Shown here: positions 7,560 through 13,792 of the stretch, one piece after another
How the letters are laid out: every line of letters begins with the position of its first letter
Numbering within the stretch: the stretch's first letter is position 1
The notes under the pieces: model-generated
Database searches by the model: none
What the model saw: only the letters and a program-made list of their open reading frames with translations
Told to the model about the DNA's origin: nothing
Program-made: the position numbers and the translations under genes
Assembly (NCBI GenBank): GCA_944381295.1
Contig: CALWKP010000146.1
Span: forward strand, 1-13,792
Length of the DNA stretch: 13,792 nucleotides
Source of the DNA: an uncultured Clostridia bacterium
GTDB lineage: Bacteria; Bacillota; Clostridia; Oscillospirales; Acutalibacteraceae
Reading direction: 5' to 3'

Positions 7560-7588
7560 AGCATATAGCACTACGTCCTAATTTGCAA
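7560..7588 (-). promoter_or_regulatory. Candidate promoter of the MORN gene
   Basis: On the minus strand, TTGCAA (7583-7588) and TATGCT (complement of 7560-7565) are 17 nt apart, each matching the consensus at four of six positions. The start would fall near 7553, giving a leader of about 47 nt. Confidence 0.5.
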
Positions 7589-7626
7589 GTTATTTTGCGC
7601 GATATCTACGATTTTCCTCTAATTTG

Positions 7627-7635
7627 TGCTACAAT
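7627..7635 (+). promoter_or_regulatory. Candidate extended -10 promoter of the MscS gene
   Basis: TGC-TACAAT is an extended -10 (TGn plus a 5/6 hexamer match). No good -35 is visible 16-18 nt upstream, as is common for extended -10 promoters. It would give a leader of about 57 nt to the MscS start codon. Confidence 0.45.
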
Positions 7636-7698
7636 ATTTTTATAAGTCTATTAAGCCGCTTCCTTTGGACTTAACTTTACTCTTTTGGGAGGTATTTT

Positions 7699-8511
7699 AT
7701 GGATTTTGCAAAAATCTGGTCGGAACTTCTTACCTGGCTGCTCCAGCTGGTTCCTAAAATTATTGCGGCAGGATTAATTCTCGGTATCGGTTTTTGGGCT
7801 TCTGGATTTTTGTTCCGCTTGATCCATCGAGCTATGGAACGATCGAAAGCTGACCCTACAATCGTTTCCTTTTTTGATTCTTTTATAAAAATCGCAATCA
7901 AGATTATTGTTGTTATTACTGCAATCGGACAATTTGTTGATGTATCTTCGATCATTGCTGCAATCGCCGCCGCAGGGGTTACAATCGGGCTTGCTATGAA
8001 GGATAATCTTGCCAATGTTGCCAGTGGTGCGCAGCTGATTATTACCCGGCCATTCCATTTAGGCGATTATGTTTTGCTCGATGGCGTAGAAGGGACCGTA
8101 GAACGTATCGAAATTATGTTTACTGTCCTCAAAACTTTTGACAACAAAGAAATCGTTATTCCAAATTCTGAAGTTGTTGCAAATACCATTACTAATGTGA
8201 CAGCTATGGAGACCCGTCGTCTCGATTTGACCTATTGTGTGAGTTATCATACAGATCTGAGCGACGCCAAAAAACTTTTATCGGAGATTATTTCGGAAAA
8301 TGAACTGGTTTTGCCCGACCCGGCGCCTTTAGTTGCCGTGGGAGAACATAAAGAAAGTTCCATTGCGATGGTCGTAAAAGTCTGGTGTAAAAAGGATGAT
8401 TACTGGACATTGTATTATCAAATGCAGGAAACCGTAAAACGGAGATTCGATCAGGCAGGGATCAATATTCCATTTCCACAGATGGATATCCATATTCGAG
8501 AGAACCATTAA
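7699..8511 (+). CDS. mscS: Small-conductance mechanosensitive channel, MscS family
   Basis: The 270-residue inner-membrane channel opens under membrane tension to release solutes on osmotic downshock. The start ATG has GGGAGG 6 nt upstream (7687-7692). Three membrane segments are visible, at about residues 17-40, 60-80 and 84-112. The third is the pore helix with the family hallmark: small residues (IAAIAAAGVTIG), then LAMKDNLANVASG and RPFHLGDYV. A soluble beta domain follows (DGVEGTVERI ... IPNSEV), with the conserved INIPFPQMDIHI near the C-terminus. This is the length of a minimal MscS (E. coli MscS has 286 residues). It converges with the small gene at 8670-8849. The assignment is firm. 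Confidence 0.94.
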   Translation: MDFAKIWSELLTWLLQLVPKIIAAGLILGIGFWASGFLFRLIHRAMERSKADPTIVSFFDSFIKIAIKIIVVITAIGQFVDVSSIIAAIAAAGVTIGLAMKDNLANVASGAQLIITRPFHLGDYVLLDGVEGTVERIEIMFTVLKTFDNKEIVIPNSEVVANTITNVTAMETRRLDLTYCVSYHTDLSDAKKLLSEIISENELVLPDPAPLVAVGEHKESSIAMVVKVWCKKDDYWTLYYQMQETVKRRFDQAGINIPFPQMDIHIRENH

Positions 8512-8558
8512 AGTCTCATTCTTTTATTATATATGTATAGAGATGCTGAATGCAGAGA

Positions 8559-8659
8559 AGCCTGGGGCGCAGGCCAACGGCTCTAAAAGAGCCGTTGCGG
8601 CGGGATCTGTCCCGCCGATACCACCGCGCATGCGCGGTGGTTGGCCTGCGCCCCAGGCT
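8559..8659. repeat. GC-rich cloverleaf / five-hairpin palindromic element
   Basis: The outer arms 8559-8577 and 8641-8659 are perfectly complementary over 19 bp. Inside are three further hairpins: AACGGCTCT/AGAGCCGTT (8576-8596, 9 bp), CGGCGGGA/TCCCGCCG (8598-8617, 8 bp) and the perfect palindrome ACCACCGCGCA/TGCGCGGTGGT (8620-8641). Each outer arm can also fold on itself as GCCTG-N5-CAGGC (8560-8574 and 8644-8658). The element can therefore form a four-way cloverleaf or five consecutive hairpins. Its GC content far exceeds that of its AT-rich flanks. No T-tract follows on either strand. It lies between two convergent genes, 10 nt from the stop of the small one. It could be an intergenic repeat of the REP/MITE type, a structured RNA, or a shared 3' end barrier; the sequence alone does not decide. 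Confidence 0.75.
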
Positions 8660-8669
8660 GGCAACTGCT

Positions 8670-8849
8670 TTATCGGAACATATACTCGACGTTATCTACC
8701 AATTCTCCAAAAGCATGCAGAGCTTTTCCTGCATTTTTCTTAAGGTGTTTCCGGTCTTTAAACATCATGGATCCCACGGTAACGGCAGCTGCGCCGGCAA
8801 GCATTCCTACACCAACACCTTTGACGACATTCATCGTATTTTTCACCAT
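8670..8849 (-). CDS. Small Gly/Ala-rich single-span membrane protein, unknown function
   Basis: The product has 59 residues from the ATG at 8847-8849, chosen because GGAGG lies 9 nt upstream (complement of 8859-8863). The longer reading from 8897 has no well-placed ribosome site. Residues about 8-30 form one membrane helix rich in small residues (GVGVGMLAGAAAVTVG), followed by a basic stretch (KDRKHLKKNAGK) and a probable amphipathic end (ALHAFGELVDNVEYMFR). The layout recalls small YtxH-like or stress-associated envelope proteins of Firmicutes, but I do not recognise a named family. It converges on mscS, with the cloverleaf element between them. Confidence 0.7.
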   Translation of the reverse strand: MVKNTMNVVKGVGVGMLAGAAAVTVGSMMFKDRKHLKKNAGKALHAFGELVDNVEYMFR

Positions 8850-8940
8850 ACGGTAATACCTCCATAATTTATTGATAATCTGTAACCAAATCATCATGGC
8901 TTATTGTTTCCCACTCCTCTATTTTTATTTCTGATAGGTT

Positions 8941-8970
8941 TTGACAATTCCCAATCCAGTAAAGTTAAAT
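8941..8970 (+). promoter_or_regulatory. Candidate promoter of trmL
   Basis: TTGACA (8941-8946, perfect) is followed after 18 nt by TTAAAT (8965-8970, 4/6). A TACAAT at 8970-8975 matches better but is 23 nt from the -35. The start would lie near 8977, giving a leader of about 85 nt. Confidence 0.4.
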
Positions 8971-9061
8971 ACAATTTGTATAGATAAATTAATTTATTAC
9001 AAAATATCGTTACTTTTCTCTCAAGACGAAAGGTTAATTACTTTACAGAAAGGACATTTCT

Positions 9062-9565
9062 ATGGCAGTATTAAACATTGTAATGGTAGAACCTGAAATT
9101 CCTCAAAACACTGGAAACGTCGCCCGGACTTGTGCCGCAACAGGAGCAAGACTTCACTTGGTAGGACCCATGGGCTTTAAAATCGATGACAAAAAGTTAA
9201 AACGTGCAGGGTTAGATTACTGGCATCTGCTGGATATTACCTATTACGACAACCTGGACGACTTTTTTCAAAAACATCCTGACGATCCGAAGAATTTTTT
9301 CTTTTATTCCACAAAAGCTAAACATATCCATTCCGAAATATCGTATCCTGACGGCGCCTATCTGTTTTTCGGGAAAGAAACCGCAGGGCTCCCGGAGTCT
9401 TTGCTGCATGCGCATCCTGAAACAACGGTACGCATTCCCATGATTGGGGGAGCCAGAAGTCTGAACTTGTCGAATTCCGTGGCAATCGGGGTTTATGAAG
9501 CTCTGCGGCAATGGGGATATCCTGAATTATTATGCAAAGGAAAGCTTCGGGAATACAACTGGTAA
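9062..9565 (+). CDS. trmL: tRNA (cytidine/uridine-2'-O-)-methyltransferase TrmL
   Basis: This is a 167-residue SPOUT-class enzyme of the TrmL (YibK/CspR) type, which uses S-adenosylmethionine to 2'-O-methylate the wobble nucleotide of tRNA-Leu isoacceptors. The motifs are in order: NIVMVEPEIPQNTGNVARTC at 5-24 (motif 1, with the conserved N and R), LVGPMGF at 33-39, FFGKETAGLPESLL at 102-115 (motif 2), and IPMIGGARSLNLSNSVAIG at 125-143 (motif 3, the trefoil-knot cofactor site). The length matches the single-domain TrmL (E. coli about 157). AAAGGA lies 8 nt before the ATG. It precedes the glycolytic genes by 156 nt but is separated from them by a promoter, so it is probably not part of that operon. 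Confidence 0.93.
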   Translation: MAVLNIVMVEPEIPQNTGNVARTCAATGARLHLVGPMGFKIDDKKLKRAGLDYWHLLDITYYDNLDDFFQKHPDDPKNFFFYSTKAKHIHSEISYPDGAYLFFGKETAGLPESLLHAHPETTVRIPMIGGARSLNLSNSVAIGVYEALRQWGYPELLCKGKLREYNW

Positions 9566-9605
9566 ATTTTTTTGAGGGAATACCCGCGAAAACACCGCCT
9601 ACACC

Positions 9606-9634
9606 TTGAAAATTTTTACATTTTGGTATACAAT
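9606..9634 (+). promoter_or_regulatory. Promoter of the pgk-tpiA-gpmI operon
   Basis: TTGAAA (9606-9611) and TACAAT (9629-9634) each match the consensus at five of six positions and are exactly 17 nt apart. Transcription should begin near 9641, about 80 nt before the pgk start. Confidence 0.72.
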
Positions 9635-9721
9635 AGGGAAGCGTAAGTTTTTTTATTAACAATCTACTTTTGTATCTCAACATTTTAGTTGCTGTAACAA
9701 AAAATAAAGGAGTGCAAGGTT

Positions 9722-10918
9722 ATGAATTACCTCAACAAAAAAACTGTCGAAGACATCGACGTCGCCGGGAAAAGGGTTCTTGTCCGCTGCGACTTCAACG
9801 TTCCGTTTGACGGCGAAGGGAACATCACCGATCCTAAGCGTATCAACGAAGCGATGAAAACCATCAAATACCTGGTTGACCATAAGGCAAAAGTGATTCT
9901 TTGCTCCCACCTGGGCCGTCCGAAGGGCGAATTCAACATGAAATATTCTCTGGCGCCAGTCGCTGCTTATCTGTCCAAAGCTCTTGGTCAGGAAGTGAAA
10001 ATGGCAAAGGATGTCATCGGTGAAAGTGCAAAAAGCATTGCTGCATCCCTGAAAGATGGCGAAGTGGAACTGATTGAAAACGTCCGTTTCCATAAAGAAG
10101 AAGAAAAGAACGATCCTGCATTCGCAAAGGAATTGGCTTCTTTGGCAGAAATCTATGTCAATGATGCATTCGGCACCGCTCACAGGGCACATGCTTCCAC
10201 CGCAGGCGTAGCAGCTTATCTTCCGGCAGTTTGCGGCTACCTGATTCAGAAAGAAATCACCATCATGGGTGGCGCACTCCAGAACCCGAAGCGTCCGTTT
10301 GTTGCGATTCTCGGCGGCGCAAAGGTTTCCGATAAGATCGGCGTTATCACCAATCTTCTCGAAAAAGTTGACGCTTTGATCATCGGCGGCGGTATGGCGT
10401 ATACTTTCATGAAAGCCCTGGGATATTCTATTGGTACTTCCCTGTGCGAAAATGACAAGATCGACCTTGCGAAAGATATGATGGCGAAAGCGAAGGAAAA
10501 AGGCGTAAAATTCCTGATTCCGATTGATAACGTTGTTGCGGACAAGTATGCAGCAGATGCAGCGCATCAGGTTGTCAACTCCGACCAGATCCCGGATGGC
10601 TGGATGGGTCTGGATATTGGACCGAAGACAGAAGCTCTGTTTGCAGACGCATTAAAGGGCGCCGGCACGGTAGTATGGAATGGCCCGATGGGCGTTTCCG
10701 AATGGGAAGCATTTGCGAGCGGCACCATCGCGGTGGCGAAAGCTGTTGCAGAAAGCGGAGCAATTTCCATCATTGGCGGCGGCGATTCTGCTGCGGCTGT
10801 TGAGAAACTTGGCTATGCCGATAAGATGACTCACATCTCCACTGGGGGCGGCGCGTCCCTGGAATTCCTGGAGGGATTGGAGCTCCCGGGTATTGCCTGC
10901 CTGAACGATAAGGACTAA
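9722..10918 (+). CDS. pgk: Phosphoglycerate kinase
   Basis: The product has 398 residues, the usual bacterial length of about 390-400. The cytoplasmic enzyme transfers phosphate from 1,3-bisphosphoglycerate to ADP, yielding ATP and 3-phosphoglycerate. Seen: the substrate loop RVLVRCDFNVP (18-28), CSHLGRPKG (61-69), ENVRFHKEE (119-127), the hinge and nucleotide motifs GGAKVSDKIGVI (198-209) and IIGGGMAYTF (220-229), VVWNGPMGVSEW (317-328), and the C-terminal GGGDSAAAVEK (352-362) and STGGGASLEFLEG (373-385). AAGGAG (9707-9712) stands 9 nt before the ATG. It is first gene of the run with tpiA and gpmI. The gap gene that often precedes pgk is not here. Confidence 0.98.
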   Translation: MNYLNKKTVEDIDVAGKRVLVRCDFNVPFDGEGNITDPKRINEAMKTIKYLVDHKAKVILCSHLGRPKGEFNMKYSLAPVAAYLSKALGQEVKMAKDVIGESAKSIAASLKDGEVELIENVRFHKEEEKNDPAFAKELASLAEIYVNDAFGTAHRAHASTAGVAAYLPAVCGYLIQKEITIMGGALQNPKRPFVAILGGAKVSDKIGVITNLLEKVDALIIGGGMAYTFMKALGYSIGTSLCENDKIDLAKDMMAKAKEKGVKFLIPIDNVVADKYAADAAHQVVNSDQIPDGWMGLDIGPKTEALFADALKGAGTVVWNGPMGVSEWEAFASGTIAVAKAVAESGAISIIGGGDSAAAVEKLGYADKMTHISTGGGASLEFLEGLELPGIACLNDKD

Positions 10919-10929
10919 GCACGACCAAC

Positions 10930-10957
10930 ACAGGGGCGGGGGATTTCTCGCCCCTGT
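10930..10957 (+). terminator. Intra-operon hairpin between pgk and tpiA
   Basis: ACAGGGGCG (10930-10938) pairs with CGCCCCTGT (10949-10957) over a 10-nt loop. It is followed by TATCATGATAAG, not a T-tract, and tpiA starts 33 nt later. It is more likely an mRNA-stabilising or partial attenuation structure than a full terminator. Confidence 0.5.
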
Positions 10958-10990
10958 TATCATGATAAGAATCAGAAAGGATTGTCTGAG

Positions 10991-11761
10991 ATGAACAAAG
11001 CGGTAAGAAAAGCAGTAATCGCCGGCAACTGGAAAATGAATAAGACTCCTGCTGAGGCGAAAGCCTTGATCGAAGAGATCAAACCCTTGGTAAAAGATGC
11101 AGGTTGTGATGTGGTAGTATGCGTTCCTTATGTGGATCTGTGCACTGCACTGGAAGCGACGAAAGGCACTAATATCGGAGTAGGTGCTGAAAACTGTCAC
11201 TGGGAGGTTTCCGGCGCTTATACAGGAGAAATTTCCGCACAGATGCTGACATCTATGGGCGTCAAATATGTCATTATCGGCCACAGTGAACGCAGAACGT
11301 ATTTTGGAGATACCGATGTTACCGTACAGAAGCGCGTACGCGCAGCTCTGAACGAGGGATTGACCGTGATCCTGTGCGTAGGGGAATACCTGGAGCAGCG
11401 GGAACAGGGCATCACTGCGGAACTCGTTGCCATGCAGACCAAGATCGCGTTACAGGGTGTTTCCAAAGAAGAACTGTCCCGCGTGATCATCGCTTATGAA
11501 CCTGTTTGGGCAATTGGTACCGGCCGTACCGCTACGGCGGAACAGGCGAATGAAGTTTGCGCACTGATTCGCGCAACCGTCGCATCCCTGTATGATACCG
11601 CTGCGGCAGAGGCTATGACGATCCAGTACGGCGGATCGATGAACGCAAAAAATGCGGCAGAATTGCTTGCACAGCCGGATGTTGACGGCGGCTTGATCGG
11701 CGGCGCATCGTTGAAAGCTCCTGATTTCGCAGAGATTGTGAAAGCTGCAACCAACGGTTGA
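10991..11761 (+). CDS. tpiA: Triosephosphate isomerase
   Basis: The product has 256 residues. It interconverts dihydroxyacetone phosphate and glyceraldehyde 3-phosphate in glycolysis. The ATG at 10991 is preferred because AAAGGA (10976-10981) lies 9 nt upstream; the in-frame TTG at 10982 abuts that site. Catalytic residues are all present: N13 and K15 in AGNWKMN, H98 in IIGHSERR, and E170 in AYEPVWAIGTG, followed by the flexible loop 6. The phosphate-binding IQYGGSMN and GGLIGGASL close the barrel. The length is typical (about 250). It lies 72 nt after pgk in the same direction. Confidence 0.98.
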   Translation: MNKAVRKAVIAGNWKMNKTPAEAKALIEEIKPLVKDAGCDVVVCVPYVDLCTALEATKGTNIGVGAENCHWEVSGAYTGEISAQMLTSMGVKYVIIGHSERRTYFGDTDVTVQKRVRAALNEGLTVILCVGEYLEQREQGITAELVAMQTKIALQGVSKEELSRVIIAYEPVWAIGTGRTATAEQANEVCALIRATVASLYDTAAAEAMTIQYGGSMNAKNAAELLAQPDVDGGLIGGASLKAPDFAEIVKAATNG

Positions 11762-11770
11762 TTTTTTACC

Positions 11771-11806
11771 CGCCGCGCGGGATATCCCGCGCGGCGATTC
11801 CTTTTT
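11771..11806 (+). terminator. 26-bp perfect palindrome with displaced T-tract between tpiA and gpmI
   Basis: CGCCGCGCGGGAT (11771-11783) and ATCCCGCGCGGCG (11784-11796) are exact reverse complements, making a very stable hairpin. ATTCC and then five T follow. The ribosome site of gpmI begins about 15 nt after the T-tract and no promoter fits in between. gpmI must therefore rely on read-through, making this a likely partial terminator that lowers gpmI relative to tpiA. Confidence 0.6.
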
Positions 11807-11831
11807 GACTATTTTTCAAGAGGTGATTTTC

Positions 11832-13343
11832 ATGAAAAAACCATTAGTACTCATGATCTTGGATGGTTTTGGCATTGCACAGGATTACGGAAACGCTATC
11901 AAAGCAGCTTCCACGCCAAACCTTGACCGTCTGTTTTCATCCAATCCCATTACCCAGATCGGTGCATCCGGACTGGATGTCGGCCTGCCGGACGGACAAA
12001 TGGGAAACTCGGAAGTCGGCCACACCAACATCGGTGCAGGGCGCATCGTCTATCAGGAATTGACCCGTATCACCAAGTCGATTCAGGATGGAGACTTTTT
12101 TGAAAATCCGGCATTCCTCAGCGCAGTAGACAATGCACTGAAAAACAATTCGGATCTGCATCTGATCGGCCTTTTGTCGGATGGCGGCGTCCACAGCCAT
12201 AATACCCATCTGTACGCATTGGTCGAGCTGGCAAAACGCAAGGGTCTTGACCGTGTGTATGTCCACTGTCTGCTGGACGGCCGTGATGTTCCTCCGTCGT
12301 CTGGAAAAGATTATGTCGCAGAATGTGCCGAAAAACTGAAAGAAATCGGTGTCGGGAAAATCGCGACCGTCATGGGACGTTATTATGCGATGGATCGCGA
12401 CAATCGTTGGGAACGCGTGAACAAGGCGTATGCAGCGATGGTATACGGAGAAGGTGTTCAGGCAGCTGATCCGGTACAGGCTGTTGCGGATTCTTACGCG
12501 GCAGAAGTAACGGATGAATTCGTTGTCCCGGTTGTCTGTGAGGGCGGAGCAAAAATCAAAGCAAATGATTCGGTTATTTTCTTCAACTTCCGTCCGGACA
12601 GGGCCCGCGAAATTACCCGTACGTTCGTTGACCCTGATTTCAACGGATTCGAACGGAAAAATGGCTTTTTCCCGCTCACTTATGTCTGCATGACGCAGTA
12701 CGATGCAACGATGCCGAACGTCCAAGTTGCATTCCATCCGCAGTCATTGAAAAATACGCTCGGTGAATATTTATCGAGCCACAATATGACACAGCTGCGT
12801 ATCGCTGAAACGGAAAAATATGCTCATGTAACCTTTTTCTTCAATGGCGGCGTGGAAACAGTATATCCCGGCGAAGACCGCGTACTGATCAATTCGCCGA
12901 AGGTTGCCACCTATGACCTGAAACCGGAAATGAGCGCGTATGAAGTGACCGATGCGATGGTGGAACGTGTAAAAAGCGGGAAGTACGATGTAATTATCCT
13001 GAACTTTGCAAACTGCGATATGGTTGGCCATACCGGCGTATTTGACGCGGCAAAAGCAGCTGTAGAAGCAGTGGACACCTGTGTAGGCCGTGTGACCGAT
13101 GCGGTTGCCGAGATGGGCGGCGTGACGATCATTACCGCAGACCATGGCAATGCGGATAAGATGTATGAAGACGACGGTTCCCCCTTCACTGCGCATACGA
13201 CTAACCCAGTGCCGTTCTGCGTCGTTGGATATCCGTGCAAGCTGCGCAGCGGCGGACGCCTTGCTGACATTGCTCCGACGATGCTGAAAATCCTTGGCAT
13301 GGAGCAACCGGCAGAAATGACCGGTGTCAGCATTATCGAATAA
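11832..13343 (+). CDS. gpmI: 2,3-bisphosphoglycerate-independent phosphoglycerate mutase
   Basis: The product has 503 residues, typical for the family (about 510). It is a di-Mn enzyme of the alkaline phosphatase superfamily interconverting 3- and 2-phosphoglycerate. The ATG at 11832 follows AGAGGTGA by 5 nt; an in-frame TTG at 11805 adds nine residues but has no ribosome site. Seen: LMILDGFG with metal ligand D11; the phospho-Ser S60 in GQMGNSEVGHTNIGAGR; the substrate motifs DGRDVPPSSG, GRYYAMDRDNRWERV and FNFRPDRAREITR; ETEKYAHVTFFFNGG; and the second metal site NFANCDMVGHTG (D396, H400) and TADHGNAD (D437, H438). It is third gene of the glycolytic run; eno, a frequent next neighbour, does not follow directly. 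Confidence 0.97.
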   Translation: MKKPLVLMILDGFGIAQDYGNAIKAASTPNLDRLFSSNPITQIGASGLDVGLPDGQMGNSEVGHTNIGAGRIVYQELTRITKSIQDGDFFENPAFLSAVDNALKNNSDLHLIGLLSDGGVHSHNTHLYALVELAKRKGLDRVYVHCLLDGRDVPPSSGKDYVAECAEKLKEIGVGKIATVMGRYYAMDRDNRWERVNKAYAAMVYGEGVQAADPVQAVADSYAAEVTDEFVVPVVCEGGAKIKANDSVIFFNFRPDRAREITRTFVDPDFNGFERKNGFFPLTYVCMTQYDATMPNVQVAFHPQSLKNTLGEYLSSHNMTQLRIAETEKYAHVTFFFNGGVETVYPGEDRVLINSPKVATYDLKPEMSAYEVTDAMVERVKSGKYDVIILNFANCDMVGHTGVFDAAKAAVEAVDTCVGRVTDAVAEMGGVTIITADHGNADKMYEDDGSPFTAHTTNPVPFCVVGYPCKLRSGGRLADIAPTMLKILGMEQPAEMTGVSIIE

Positions 13344-13385
13344 TTGCCGTCCTGGAAGGCGGAATCCTTCGATTTGCTGAAAATA

Positions 13386-13437
13386 GAGAAATGGCGCTTT
13401 TCCAAAGCCTTTACGGGCCAGGAAAGCGCCATTTCTC
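13386..13437 (+). terminator. Long hairpin after gpmI
   Basis: GAGAAATGGCGCTTTTCC (13386-13403) pairs with GGAAAGCGCCATTTCTC (13421-13437): 17 bp with one bulged T and a 17-nt loop. On the plus strand AGGTACACC follows, with no T-tract. It marks the end of the operon as a 3' hairpin, but intrinsic termination by the classical model is doubtful. Confidence 0.5.
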
Positions 13438-13714
13438 AGGTACACCGCATTATTCCAAGTAGTGGAGCATGCAGGGATTTTTTGCAATCTGCTTCAAAAA
13501 GCGCACGCAATTTTTGCCGAATTGGCGAGCATTTTGGGAAATGGCGGGAAATTTTGGCACGATATGCCGCCTGAACCGTTAGGCGTGAATTGTGCGGCGC
13601 TGCCTGAACGTTTTTTGGAATATTTCCCTTCCTGCGCACCTACGGTATCTTTCCTTATGTTCCAAAATTTCCTTACGCAGTCTTGTTACAACCTTTACAC
13701 TTCTGTTAACATAA
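13438..13714. other. Intergenic stretch without a convincing gene
   Basis: Short open frames exist on both strands (for example plus 13462-13740) but lack usable ribosome sites and have no recognisable sequence. An 11-nt perfect inverted repeat, GGAAATTTTGG (13547-13557) and CCAAAATTTCC (13662-13672), is separated by 104 nt. Otherwise I see nothing supportable. Confidence 0.45.
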
Positions 13715-13743
13715 TTGCAAAGTCCGGGCAAACATGCTAGAAT
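13715..13743 (+). promoter_or_regulatory. Promoter of the gene at the right edge
   Basis: TTGCAA (13715-13720) and TAGAAT (13738-13743) are 17 nt apart, and the -10 is extended by TGC just before it. Transcription would begin near 13750, about 26 nt before the ATG. Confidence 0.6.
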
Positions 13744-13775
13744 AATCCCACAAGATTCTGATTTGGGAGGGCTTT

Positions 13776-13792
13776 ATGAAACGTATTTTCTG
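13776..13792 (+). CDS. Start of an unidentified gene (cut by window edge)
   Basis: An ATG preceded by GGGAGG at 5 nt spacing (13765-13770) and by a good promoter begins the frame M-K-R-I-F, after which the window ends. The Lys-Arg then hydrophobic start could open a signal peptide, but five codons do not allow identification. Confidence 0.55.

Noticed and set aside
8559..8659. tRNA or tRNA-like gene, suggested by the cloverleaf shape
   Set aside because: The outer stem is 19 bp instead of 7, the arms do not have D, anticodon or T-loop sequences, and there is no CCA end.
9677..10567. 296-codon minus-strand frame opposite pgk
   Set aside because: pgk on the plus strand is unmistakable, and the antisense product is rich in Cys, His and Phe with no recognisable domain.
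11937..12737. 266-codon minus-strand frame opposite gpmI
   Set aside because: It is a shadow of gpmI, whose catalytic motifs cover the same bases.
13462..13740. 92-codon plus-strand frame after gpmI
   Set aside because: GGAG lies only one base before the ATG, the frame runs through the next gene's promoter, and the sequence resembles no protein I know.
1..13792. CRISPR array, prophage, toxin-antitoxin or defence cluster
   Set aside because: No regularly spaced direct repeats, phage structural genes, or toxin/antitoxin or nuclease motifs are visible; the only mobile DNA is the IS200/IS605-type piece at the left edge.

Overview
The window looks like a chromosomal stretch of a moderately low-GC member of the Bacillota. 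Shine-Dalgarno sites of the GGAGG type and TTGACA/TATAAT promoters are common. An exported Ig-like/solenoid surface protein next to a MORN-repeat protein would suit a diderm Firmicute (Negativicutes, for example an Acidaminococcaceae relative). That placement is an inference from gene content and feel, not a measured assignment.

Left part (1-2422). The window opens inside an IS200/IS605-type element: the first 46 codons of a Y1 transposase on the minus strand, preceded by a long hairpin that buries its ribosome binding site and by further small hairpins typical of such left ends. Next is a minus-strand gene for a divergent PTS Enzyme I (351-2024), driven by a consensus promoter with operator-like repeats around the start site. 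It keeps the phospho-His, most PEP-site residues and the catalytic Cys, but two residues that are nearly invariant in Enzyme I are changed.

Middle part (2242-7506). Two minus-strand genes each have their own promoter. One encodes a 955-residue exported protein with a repetitive beta-solenoid-like centre and C-terminal Ig-like domains. It has a perfect promoter, a leader of about 200 nt and two hairpins after the stop, all signs of a strongly expressed surface protein. The other encodes a 613-residue protein with an acidic, Glu-rich middle and about eight MORN repeats.

Right part (7507-13792). A plus-strand MscS-type mechanosensitive channel gene converges on a small minus-strand gene for a 59-residue Gly/Ala-rich membrane protein. 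Between the two stop codons lies a striking GC-rich element of 101 nt (8559-8659) that can fold either as a cloverleaf (19-bp outer stem, three hairpin arms) or as five hairpins in a row. Then come trmL (tRNA wobble 2'-O-methyltransferase) and a glycolytic run pgk-tpiA-gpmI, covering 1,3-bisphosphoglycerate to 3-phosphoglycerate, triose-phosphate interconversion, and 3- to 2-phosphoglycerate. The intergenic gaps of this run hold GC-rich hairpins that may tune expression along the operon. After gpmI come a long hairpin, about 330 bases without a recognisable gene, and the promoter, ribosome binding site and first five codons of another plus-strand gene that runs off the window.
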